Assembly: GCA_044375105.1 (NCBI GenBank)
Contig: JBILNK010000149.1
Location: 1-10,983, forward strand
Source: JBIKLM01 sp044375105
GTDB lineage: Bacteria; Planctomycetota; UBA1135; GCA-002686595
Direction: 5' to 3'
DNA length: 10,983 nucleotides
Below are positions 1 through 6,466 of this stretch, piece after piece. Position 1 is the stretch's first letter; every line of letters begins with the position of its first letter. The position numbers and the translations under genes were made by a program. The notes under the pieces are model-generated. The model had not been told where the DNA came from. It did not search any database and was given only the letters and a program-made list of their open reading frames with translations.

Positions 1-756
1 CACGATCGTGTGGCGCAGCACCTCGCGCACCTGATCGAGGGTGCGCTCGACCCGGTCGCCGATCAGCGGGATCGAGGCGATCAGGCTGTGGATTTCCTGG
101 GAAGCGCGCTGCAGGGTCCGGTTGCTGCGGATGCGTGAGAGGTAGCGCGCCAGGGCGCCCACCGACTTGCTGATCGACCACTCGTTGTCGTTCAGCACGA
201 CCAGCAGCTTGTCGCCGCGCAGCCCGCCGTGGTTGAGGGCTTCGAAGGCCACGCCGGCACCCAGGGAGGAGTCGCCGATCAACGCGACGACGTGGGGCCG
301 CGGCTCCTCGTAACCTGCGGCCATGGCGAGGCCGACGCCCAAACTGATCGAGGTGCCCGCGTGGCCGAGGTGAAACAGGTCGAAGGGCGATTCGTGCGGG
401 TTGGTGAAACCGCACAAACCGCCGGTCTGGCGCAGGCTGGGGAACATGCCGCGCCGGCCGGTGAGCACCTTGTGGGGATAGCTCTGGTGGCTGGTGTCCA
501 GGACCAGCCGGTCGCGGGTGAAGTCGAAGACGTGGTGCAGGGCCACGGTCAGCTCGACCACGCCCAGATTGCTGCCCAGGTGCCCGCCCGTGGACTGCAC
601 CGACTCCAACAGAAAGCCGCGCAGCTCCTCGCACAGGGCCGGCAGGCGCTCGACCGGCAGAGCGCGCAGGTCGCTGGGGGATCGGATCCCGTCCAACAGG
701 CTCGAACCCTGGACGGCGGACGCGGGGGCGGCGGAATCGGGCCGGTTCGAACTCAT
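1..756 (-). CDS. dxs: 1-deoxy-D-xylulose-5-phosphate synthase, N-terminal part (runs off left edge)
   Basis: DXS condenses pyruvate with glyceraldehyde 3-phosphate, using thiamine diphosphate, in the first step of the MEP isoprenoid pathway (cytosolic). The 252 visible residues cover most of the N-terminal ThDP-binding domain of a roughly 620-residue family. Recognisable in order: GGHLGSNLGVVELTVALHHVFD, split by family as the GHLGSNLG motif; HQSYPHKVLTGRRG; HAGTSISLGVGLAMA; GDSSLGAGVAFEALN (G161-D162-S163 onward); and LNDNEWSIS with N189-D190-N191. The spacing from GD to NDN fits the ThDP motif, but the usual third residue Gly is Ser163, and the usual GHSSTSIS is HAGTSIS. The start chosen is the ATG at 756, giving a short Ser/Ala-rich leader before the conserved part. 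No Shine-Dalgarno is present; the leader is C-rich. It lies downstream of ispA on the same strand, 305 bp away, and probably has its own promoter. The identification is secure; the C-terminal domains are outside the window. Confidence 0.93.
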   Translation of the reverse strand, partial: MSSNRPDSAAPASAVQGSSLLDGIRSPSDLRALPVERLPALCEELRGFLLESVQSTGGHLGSNLGVVELTVALHHVFDFTRDRLVLDTSHQSYPHKVLTGRRGMFPSLRQTGGLCGFTNPHESPFDLFHLGHAGTSISLGVGLAMAAGYEEPRPHVVALIGDSSLGAGVAFEALNHGGLRGDKLLVVLNDNEWSISKSVGALARYLSRIRSNRTLQRASQEIHSLIASIPLIGDRVERTLDQVREVLRHTIV

Positions 757-786
757 GGGGGGCCGTGGAGGCCGATTGGATGTCGG

Positions 787-792
787 ATCTTA
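787..792 (-). promoter_or_regulatory. candidate -10 element of dxs
   Basis: Read on the minus strand the site is GGGCTAAGATC with the hexamer TAAGAT, ending 30 nt before the dxs ATG. It is one of only two TA dinucleotides seen between dxs and ispA and matches the GGCTANNNT pattern found before osmC, the dehydrogenase gene and panB. No recognisable -35 box is seen. It is a pattern call only. Confidence 0.35.
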
Positions 793-1045
793 GCCCAGAA
801 ATCGAAGGCTTCCCCCGGGCTGCCGGGGGTTCGGGCCCAGCCCCGGCGCGCGGGGCACCCGGCGTCAGCCGACGGTTGGGGCCGCCGGAGCCTCGCTGTA
901 GGCGCCCCGCGAGCCTCGATCCGCAGCGGTTGCAGCGCATCGGTCCCTGCGAGCCCCGGAGACTCCCACAAGCCGAAGCAGGCCGGCCCCAAGCCCCGGC
1001 CAGCTCCCCAGGGCCCCATCTCGCGGCTCTGCGAAGGCCGAGCAA

Positions 1046-1058
1046 CCCCCGCCGGGGG
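1046..1058 (-). terminator. possible terminator hairpin directly after ispA
   Basis: CCCCC, a 3-nt loop (GCC on the plus strand) and GGGGG form a 5-bp all-GC stem 3 nt beyond the ispA stop codon on the minus strand. It is followed only by TTGCTC, not by a real U-run, so it is a weak candidate for an intrinsic terminator. Confidence 0.3.
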
Positions 1059-1061
1059 GCC

Positions 1062-2009
1062 TCAACGACCGCGCGCCAGGAGCGCCAGCGGCAGGGCCAT
1101 CAGCCAGGCCGCGGACCCTGCGCGGGCCGCGTCGGAGGCGGGCTGGCCAGCGAGCAGGGTCCGCGCGGCCTGGCGGGCCTCCTCGGCCGCCTGCTCGGCC
1201 TCCCGGCGAGCCTGCTCGAGCCCCAGATGCTCGACCAGATTGTCCCGTCCGCGCTGCTGGTCCTTGCCGGGGGTCTTGCCGAGCTGCTCGGCGCTGGCGG
1301 TGCCATCCAGCACGTCGTCGATGGCTTGGAACAGGCGGCCCAGGGAACGTCCGAGGCGCCGCGCCTGCTCGAGGCGCCCGGCGGGGGCGCGGCCCCCCGG
1401 ATCGGCGGCCAGAGCCCCGAGCACGAGGGCGGCTTCGAACAGGCGCCCGGTCTTGAGCGCGTGCATGTGGCGCACCCCCGCGAGCCCCGCCAGGCGATCG
1501 GCCGGATAGAGGTCCAGAACCTGTCCCCCGACCATGCCGGCCGCCCCGCTGGCCCGGGCCAGCTCCAAGACCATCTCGCCCGCCCGCGGTCCGGCCTGCC
1601 CGAGCAGCTCGAAGGCTAGGGCCTGCAGGCCGTCCCCCACCAGGATCGCCAGGGCCTCGCCGAAGACCACGTGGCAGGTGGGCCGGCCGCGGCGCAGGTC
1701 GTCGTCGTCCATGGCCGGCAGATCGTCGTGCACCAGGCTGTAGGTGTGCAGGCACTCGAGGGCCAGGGCCGGGCGCTGGGCCGCCTCGGCGCTGCCGCCC
1801 AAGGCCTGACAGGTCCACAGGGTCAGGATCGGGCGCAGGCGTTTGCCGGGGCCCAACAGGGAGTAGCGCAGGGCCTCGGCCAGGCGAGCGGGCACGCCCG
1901 GGCCCTCGCCGGGACCGGGGGCAAGGGCCCCGTCGAGCATCCGGGCCAGGCCCGCCTCGACCGCGGCCCGGGCCTGGCTCAGGGCCGCCTCGAGGCCTGC
2001 GATCAGCAT
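1062..2009 (-). CDS. ispA: polyprenyl (farnesyl/geranylgeranyl) diphosphate synthase
   Basis: This short-chain trans-prenyltransferase adds isopentenyl diphosphate to allylic diphosphates to make farnesyl or geranylgeranyl diphosphate in the cytosol. The 315 residues match family length (about 300). Seen in order: GKRLRP at 55-60; first Asp-rich motif DDLPAMD at 95-101 inside HTYSLVHDDLPAMDDDD and followed by LRRGRPTCH; GMVGGQVLDL at 158-167; KTGRLF at 186-191; second Asp-rich motif DDVLD at 231-235; and LGKTPGKD at 243-250. The residues before the first motif resemble E. coli IspA, but exact chain length cannot be set from sequence alone. The ATG at 2009 is preferred because the family N-terminus begins shortly after it, with GGGA a few bases upstream; the frame stays open far upstream only as antisense of ppx. 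It follows xseB after a 164-bp gap that has no TA dinucleotide but has a 7-bp hairpin at 2053-2074 (CCGACGG/CCGTCGG). It is likely cotranscribed with xseB. Confidence 0.93.
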   Translation of the reverse strand: MLIAGLEAALSQARAAVEAGLARMLDGALAPGPGEGPGVPARLAEALRYSLLGPGKRLRPILTLWTCQALGGSAEAAQRPALALECLHTYSLVHDDLPAMDDDDLRRGRPTCHVVFGEALAILVGDGLQALAFELLGQAGPRAGEMVLELARASGAAGMVGGQVLDLYPADRLAGLAGVRHMHALKTGRLFEAALVLGALAADPGGRAPAGRLEQARRLGRSLGRLFQAIDDVLDGTASAEQLGKTPGKDQQRGRDNLVEHLGLEQARREAEQAAEEARQAARTLLAGQPASDAARAGSAAWLMALPLALLARGR

Positions 2010-2173
2010 TTCATCCCGGTCCGTGCCGAGCCTGGGCGGGGTCGAACCAGGGCCGACGGCGGCGCCTCCGTCGGATCCCGTCCCCCCGGCCTGGGCCCCC
2101 GAGCCGTCCTGCGGCGAGCGGTCGTCGGACGGGTCGAGGCGCGCTTGCCCCGCGGGCTCGCGGGCCCCCGCGC

Positions 2174-2497
2174 TCAAGGGCGTTCCCCCGGGGCGCTGCG
2201 GTCCTCGGCTCGCGGGTCCAAGGCCTCCCCATCGGGGTCGGCCGCGAAGGGGGCCAAAGCTCCATCCGCTGCGGAGAGTTCCTCCACGCGGGCGCGGAAG
2301 CGCTCCAGGGTCGAATGGCACCCCTTGAGCAGCTGCACGCCTTGCTCGTATCGCGCGATGGCTTCCTCCAGGCCCAGATTGCCCGATTCGAGCTCGCGCA
2401 CCAGGGCTTCCAGGCGCTCGAGGCGCTGATCGAAGGGCGGCTCGGGATTCTGGGGAGCCTCGGATTCGGCCGGAGGGGGCGCGGAGCGGCGTGCCAT
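2174..2497 (-). CDS. xseB: exodeoxyribonuclease VII small subunit
   Basis: XseB is the small, multicopy subunit of exonuclease VII, which degrades single-stranded DNA in both directions in repair and recombination; the catalytic XseA is not in this window. The protein has 107 residues, slightly longer than the usual 70-90. The whole family domain is present at about residues 22-74: FDQRLERLEALVRELESGN, then LGLEEAIARYEQGVQLLKGC and a final helix ending in VEEL. The pattern of Leu and charged residues fits the short helical hairpin of the family. The N-terminal 20 residues (Pro/Ala/Glu-rich) and the C-terminal 30 (acidic, Pro/Ala-rich) look disordered. The start is the ATG at 2497, 74 bp from the divergent ppx start. 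Linkage of xseB to ispA and dxs is a common bacterial arrangement. Strong identification. Confidence 0.95.
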   Translation of the reverse strand: MARRSAPPPAESEAPQNPEPPFDQRLERLEALVRELESGNLGLEEAIARYEQGVQLLKGCHSTLERFRARVEELSAADGALAPFAADPDGEALDPRAEDRSAPGERP

Positions 2498-2503
2498 GCA
2501 AGA

Positions 2504-2509
2504 AGTTTA
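2504..2509 (-). promoter_or_regulatory. candidate -10 box of xseB (leaderless?)
   Basis: On the minus strand the box reads TAAACT within GGTTAAACTT, the only AT-rich stretch upstream of xseB. Only 6 nt separate it from the ATG at 2497, so a start site at the usual distance would fall on or next to the initiator codon. No Shine-Dalgarno is seen. This is inferred from position and composition alone. Confidence 0.35.
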
Positions 2510-2552
2510 ACCAAGCCAGGCGGGCGCCACGCTTCGCGCCGCCCGGCCGGAT

Positions 2553-2565
2553 CCCGATAATCGGG
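2553..2565 (+). promoter_or_regulatory. candidate ppx -10 box inside a small inverted repeat
   Basis: CCCGA-TAA-TCGGG is a perfect 5-bp inverted repeat around a 3-nt centre and contains GATAAT (2556-2561), a 5-of-6 match to TATAAT. It ends 9 nt before the ppx ATG at 2571, so the transcript would be nearly or fully leaderless. A further GC hairpin lies at 2521-2545 (CGGGCG/CGCCCG). The divergent 73-bp spacer therefore appears to hold both promoters of xseB and ppx. Confidence 0.4.
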
Positions 2566-2570
2566 GACCC

Positions 2571-4124
2571 ATGGCGAAGCCGACCTCCGAGATCGCCCCC
2601 CCGAGCCTCGACTGGAAGCCCTCCGAGGGCCTGCCCCGCGAGGGCACGACCCTGGCGGCGGTGGACCTGGGCTCCAACAGCTTCCACCTGGTGATCGCCC
2701 GCTGGACCGCGGGCCAGCTGCAGGTCGTCGACCGGCTGCGCGAGCCGGTCCGGCTGGCCGAAGGGCTGGACGAGACCCGTCATATCGCCGGTCCGGCTCT
2801 GCGGCGTGCGCTGGACTGTTTGTCGCGCTTCGGTCAGCGCCTCAAGGGCCTCTCCAGCGAGGACGTGCGCGCGGTCGGCACCAACACCCTGCGCCGCGCG
2901 AAGGACACGCGGGCCTTCGTGCGCAAGGCCCAGGCGGCCCTGGGCTTCCCGATCGAGGTCTTGCCCGGAGCGGAGGAGGCGCGCTTGATCTACCTGGGCG
3001 TGGCCCACGACCTGGCCGACGACGGCGGCCGGCGTCTGGTGATCGACATCGGCGGCGGCAGCACCGAACTGGTGATCGGCGAGCGCTTCAAGCCCCTGGC
3101 CGCGGAGAGCCTCTCGATGGGCTGCGTCTCGTTCAGCGAGCGCTATTTCGAGGATGGGCGCCTGAGCGCGCGCCATTTCGAGCGCGCCGGCGTGGCGGCG
3201 CGCGGCGAGCTGGTGACCCTGCGCCAGCGTTTCTTGGAGCTCGGCTTCGAGGATGCGGTCGGCTCCTCGGGCACCGCCAACGCCATCGAATCGATCCTGA
3301 TCGCCGAGGGCCTCAGTGAGAGCGGGATCACCCGCCGCGGCCTCGAGCGCCTCGAGCAGCGCTTGCTCGATGCCGGCGACCTGTCCGCCTTGGACCTCGA
3401 AGGACTGACCGAGGATCGCCGCCCCGTGCTTCCCGGCGGCCTGGCGATCTTGCTGGCCACGTTCCGCGTGCTGGGCCTCGAGCGCATGCGCACCTCGGCC
3501 CAGGCCCTGCGCGAGGGCCTGCTCTACGATCTGATCGGGCGCATCCACCACCACGACATCCGCGATCAGACCATCGCACAGCTCGAAGAGCGCTTCCACG
3601 TCGACCGGGCCCAGGCCAGCCGCGTGGCCGACACGGCCCGGGCCTTGCTGGCCGAGTGCCACAGCGCCTGGAGCCTCGAGCACGAGCGCACGGCCCAATT
3701 CCTGACCTGGGCCGCGCGGCTGCACGAGATCGGGCTGGCGATCCGGCACTCGGGCTATCACAAGCATGGCGCTTACCTGCTCGAGAACTCGGATCTGCCC
3801 GGTTTCTCGGCGGACGACCAGCGCTTCCTGGCCCTGCTGGTGCGCTCGCACCGGCGCAAGCTGACCGCCAATCAGTTCGCGGAAGCCGCGCCGCTGCACG
3901 CACGCCAGGGCCTGCACATGGCCGTGCTGCTGCGCCTGGCGGTGCTGCTGAACCGCGACCGCGGGGCTACGCCCCTACCGACGCTTGTCCTGAGCCCTGC
4001 GCGCAGCCAGCTTCGGCTTCGGTTTCCCGACGGCTGGCTTGCGGCCCATCCGCTGGCCCTGGCCGACCTCGGCGACGAGGCCGCCCTGCTCGACGACATC
4101 GGCTTTCGGCTCGATTTCCGCTGA
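2571..4124 (+). CDS. ppx: exopolyphosphatase, Ppx/GppA family
   Basis: This enzyme removes terminal phosphates from inorganic polyphosphate; family members may also hydrolyse pppGpp. The 517 residues match E. coli Ppx (513). The ASKHA-fold N-terminal domain begins with VDLGSNSFHLVIA at about 31-43, followed by AVGTNTLRRAKD, PGAEEARLIYLGV (Glu135/Glu136 at the catalytic-glutamate region), the phosphate loop DIGGGSTEL at 159-167 and GSSGTANAIE. The C-terminal HD-like domain has AARLHEIGLAIRHSGYHKHG (His385-Glu386) and LENSDLPGF, as in true Ppx proteins, and a typical ending with LRFPDGWLAAHPL. The ATG at 2571 leaves about 30 residues before the first motif. Its last 150 bp are antisense to the 3' end of ppk1, the polymer-making enzyme. 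GppA activity cannot be excluded, but full length and the HD-like half favour Ppx. Confidence 0.92.
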   Translation: MAKPTSEIAPPSLDWKPSEGLPREGTTLAAVDLGSNSFHLVIARWTAGQLQVVDRLREPVRLAEGLDETRHIAGPALRRALDCLSRFGQRLKGLSSEDVRAVGTNTLRRAKDTRAFVRKAQAALGFPIEVLPGAEEARLIYLGVAHDLADDGGRRLVIDIGGGSTELVIGERFKPLAAESLSMGCVSFSERYFEDGRLSARHFERAGVAARGELVTLRQRFLELGFEDAVGSSGTANAIESILIAEGLSESGITRRGLERLEQRLLDAGDLSALDLEGLTEDRRPVLPGGLAILLATFRVLGLERMRTSAQALREGLLYDLIGRIHHHDIRDQTIAQLEERFHVDRAQASRVADTARALLAECHSAWSLEHERTAQFLTWAARLHEIGLAIRHSGYHKHGAYLLENSDLPGFSADDQRFLALLVRSHRRKLTANQFAEAAPLHARQGLHMAVLLRLAVLLNRDRGATPLPTLVLSPARSQLRLRFPDGWLAAHPLALADLGDEAALLDDIGFRLDFR

Positions 4125-6236
4125 ACCCGCGGGGCGGCGCTCCTTGGGGCGATCGATGCGTTCGGAGAGCTTCTCGAGCAGCTCGAGCTGCATCGAAACC
4201 GGCTTTTCGCCGGCCTTGACGCGCCGGTAGGAGCCGTCGGTCTGCATCGCCCAGGACTGCGCATCGTCCAGCAGGGCCAGCTCGATCGTCTCGGTCAGGA
4301 CCCGACGACGCAGGTCCTTGTCCTCGATCGGGAAGCAGGCTTCGACGCGCCGGAAGAAGTTGCGAAACATCCAGTCGGCCGAACTGGCGAAGACCGATTC
4401 TTCGCCCGCCGCGTGGAAGTAATAGACGCGATGGTGCTCGAGGAAGCGCCCGATCACCGAGCGCACGCGGATGTGCTCCGAGATCCCCGGCAGGCCCGGC
4501 CGCAGGCAGCAGGCTCCGCGCACGATCAGATCGATCTCGACGCCGGCCATGGAAGCGGCATACAGCGCCTGGATGATGCCGGGCTCGGTCAGGGAATTCA
4601 TCTTGGCTGCGATCCGCGCCGGGCGCCCGGCACGGGCTTCGCTGGCCTCCGCCTCGATGCGCTCGACCAGGGTGTGCTGCAGGGTGAAGGGCGCCTGCAT
4701 CAGCTTCGAGAGGCGCCGCACCCGGCCCATGCCCGTCAGCTGGCTGAACAGGTTGTGCACGTCCTCGCCGATCTCGGCGTCGCAGGTCAGGAGCCCGAGG
4801 TCGGTGTAGGCCCGCGCCGTGCCCGGATGGTAGTTGCCGGTCGACAGGTGCACGTAGCGCTTGAGGCGGCGCCCTTCGCGGCGCACCACCAAGAGCAGCT
4901 TCGCGTGGGTCTTATAACCCACGATGCCGTAGACCACGTGCACGCCGGCCTCCTGCAGGCGCGTGGCCAGGTCGATGTTGGCGGCCTCGTCGAAGCGCGC
5001 GCGCAGCTCGACCACCGCGGTCACGTCCTTGCCCGCCCGCGCCGCCTCGATCAACAGGTCGACCAGCACGGACTGTTTGCCGGTGCGGTACAGCGTCTGC
5101 TTGATCGCCAGCACCGCGGGATCCTTGGCTGCCTGGCGCAGGAACTCGATCACCGTGCCGAAGGACTGGTAGGGATGGTGCAGCAGCAGGTCGCCCTTGC
5201 GCAGCAGGGCAAACAGGTCGCCGCCGGACTCGACGCGCTTGCTGTTGCCAGGCACGAAACTCGGGTACTTGAGGTCCGGGCGGTCGATCTCGCGGTAGAT
5301 CGACTCCAGGCGGTGCAGGTTGACCGGACCGTGGACCCGATAGAGGTCCTGGCTGGTGAGCCCGAACTCCGCCAGCAGGAAATCGGCCATCTCTTGTGGG
5401 CAGGTGTTGGCCACCTCGAGGCGCACCGCGCTGCCGAAATGCCTGCGCGGAAGCTCGCCTTCGAGGGCCTGCAGCAGGTTGTCGACCTCTTCCTCTTCGA
5501 CCCACAGATCGCTGTTGCGGGTGACGCGGAACTGGTAGCAGCCCAGCACGCTCATGCCCGGGAACAGCTCGCCGATATGCGCATGGATGATGCTCGAGAG
5601 CAGCACGTAAGTCCACTGGCGCTTGCCGGTCTGGCGGGCCAGGGGGATCAGGCGCGGCAGGGAGCGCGGCACGTTGACCACGGCCACCCCGGCGCTGCGG
5701 CCGAAGGCGTCCTGGCCCTCCAGGGAGACCAGGAAATTGAGCGACTTGTTGAGCACGCGCGGAAAGGGGTGCGCCGGATCGATCGCCACGGGGGTCAGCA
5801 CCGGGGCCACCTCGCGCAGGAAGTAGCGCCGCGCCCACAGGGCCTGGCGCTCGTTCCATTGCTCACGCATCGGGATTTCGATGTCCTGCAGGGCCAGCGC
5901 GGGCAGCAGCACGTTGTTGAGCGCGGCGTACTGGTCGGCCACCAGCTGGTGGGCCTTTTCAGAGACCCGCGAGAGCAGCTCGCGCGGCGGGATGCCGTCC
6001 GCGGCGCCGGGCAGGGCCAGCCCCAGCTCGAGCTGCTGCTTGAGTCCCGAGACGCGGATCTCGAAGAACTCGTCCAGGTTGGTCGAGCAGATGGTCAGGA
6101 AGCGCAGGCGCTCGAGCAGCGGCGTGCGCTCGTCGAGGGCCTGCTCGAAGACCCGCCGGTTGAATTCGAGCAGCGACAGCTCGCGGTTGATGTAGAGCTC
6201 TGGGCGCGCCAGATCGAGGTCGTTCTGCGGACTCAT
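3975..6236 (-). CDS. ppk1: polyphosphate kinase 1 with basic C-terminal extension
   Basis: PPK1 reversibly polymerises the gamma-phosphate of ATP into inorganic polyphosphate, usually at the membrane. The ATG at 6236 gives 753 residues against about 690 for E. coli. Seen: YINRELSLLEFNRRVFEQA near 15-33; STNLDEFF with Asn53 (nucleotide contact in the family); IKQTLYRTG with Arg384; ELRARFDE with Arg414; GYKTHAK with His444, equivalent to the phosphorylated His435 of E. coli; and YYFHAAGEE with His608, equivalent to His592, followed by SSADWMFRNF. The family core ends soon after the DGSYRR motif, near residue 700. Residues 705-753 form an extra tail encoded entirely antisense to ppx; its last 23 residues contain ten Lys/Arg. 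No alternative in-frame stop exists. The upstream 230 bp contain no TA dinucleotide, so transcription from the genes further upstream is plausible. The leader is C-rich without a Shine-Dalgarno. Confidence 0.95.
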   Translation of the reverse strand: MSPQNDLDLARPELYINRELSLLEFNRRVFEQALDERTPLLERLRFLTICSTNLDEFFEIRVSGLKQQLELGLALPGAADGIPPRELLSRVSEKAHQLVADQYAALNNVLLPALALQDIEIPMREQWNERQALWARRYFLREVAPVLTPVAIDPAHPFPRVLNKSLNFLVSLEGQDAFGRSAGVAVVNVPRSLPRLIPLARQTGKRQWTYVLLSSIIHAHIGELFPGMSVLGCYQFRVTRNSDLWVEEEEVDNLLQALEGELPRRHFGSAVRLEVANTCPQEMADFLLAEFGLTSQDLYRVHGPVNLHRLESIYREIDRPDLKYPSFVPGNSKRVESGGDLFALLRKGDLLLHHPYQSFGTVIEFLRQAAKDPAVLAIKQTLYRTGKQSVLVDLLIEAARAGKDVTAVVELRARFDEAANIDLATRLQEAGVHVVYGIVGYKTHAKLLLVVRREGRRLKRYVHLSTGNYHPGTARAYTDLGLLTCDAEIGEDVHNLFSQLTGMGRVRRLSKLMQAPFTLQHTLVERIEAEASEARAGRPARIAAKMNSLTEPGIIQALYAASMAGVEIDLIVRGACCLRPGLPGISEHIRVRSVIGRFLEHHRVYYFHAAGEESVFASSADWMFRNFFRRVEACFPIEDKDLRRRVLTETIELALLDDAQSWAMQTDGSYRRVKAGEKPVSMQLELLEKLSERIDRPKERRPAGSAEIEPKADVVEQGGLVAEVGQGQRMGRKPAVGKPKPKLAARRAQDKRR

Positions 6237-6328
6237 GGCGAGGGACGCGGGGCGGGAGCCGGCGGGCGGAGCATCAGAGTCTGGCAGGAGAGACCGGCAA
6301 ATCGGCGCTCGGGCTCGGCCGGGCCGCT

Positions 6329-6377
6329 CGAATCCGATCCGGGCCGCTGCGAGGGCCCGCTGCGGCGCTCGGATTCG
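6329..6377. repeat. 9-bp inverted repeat upstream of ppk1
   Basis: CGAATCCGA (6329-6337) and TCGGATTCG (6369-6377) are perfectly complementary around a 31-nt centre that itself can pair GGGCC (6341-6345) with GGCCC. It lies in the 230-bp spacer between the PfkB-like gene and ppk1, about 90 bp from the ppk1 start. It could be an operator or an RNA structure in a common transcript. Nothing else is seen in this spacer (6237-6466). Confidence 0.35.
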
Positions 6378-6466
6378 GTCCGCGCAGAGACCCCAAGGCA
6401 GCGGTCCCGAGGCATCCGGCGGCCCCGTGGCCAACTCCGGGTCCGCCCGCGCGCGCCCGGCCCCGG

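Larger units (their letters stand above)
757..1061. other. 305-bp non-coding spacer between ispA and dxs with alternative hairpins
   Basis: No convincing gene is seen; open frames crossing it are Arg/Pro/Gly-rich shadows. Two GC hairpins compete for one arm: CCCCCG at 812-817 with CGGGGG at 824-829 (6 bp, 6-nt loop), and GCCGGGG at 822-828 with CCCCGGC at 841-847 (7 bp, 12-nt loop). If ispA transcripts read through toward dxs, the second would form first on the minus-strand RNA. A C-rich leader (757-776) directly precedes the dxs ATG. The proposed dxs -10 lies downstream of both hairpins, so they would matter only for read-through RNA. Confidence 0.4.

Noticed and set aside
741..760. GGTTCGAACTC resembling a tRNA T-loop
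   Set aside because: The flanking bases do not form the T-stem or an acceptor stem, and the stretch encodes the DXS N-terminus.
2010..3917. Upstream extension of the ispA frame, antisense to ppx
   Set aside because: Prenyl synthase homology starts right after the ATG at 2009; the extension crosses xseB and ppx and reads like reverse-strand shadow.
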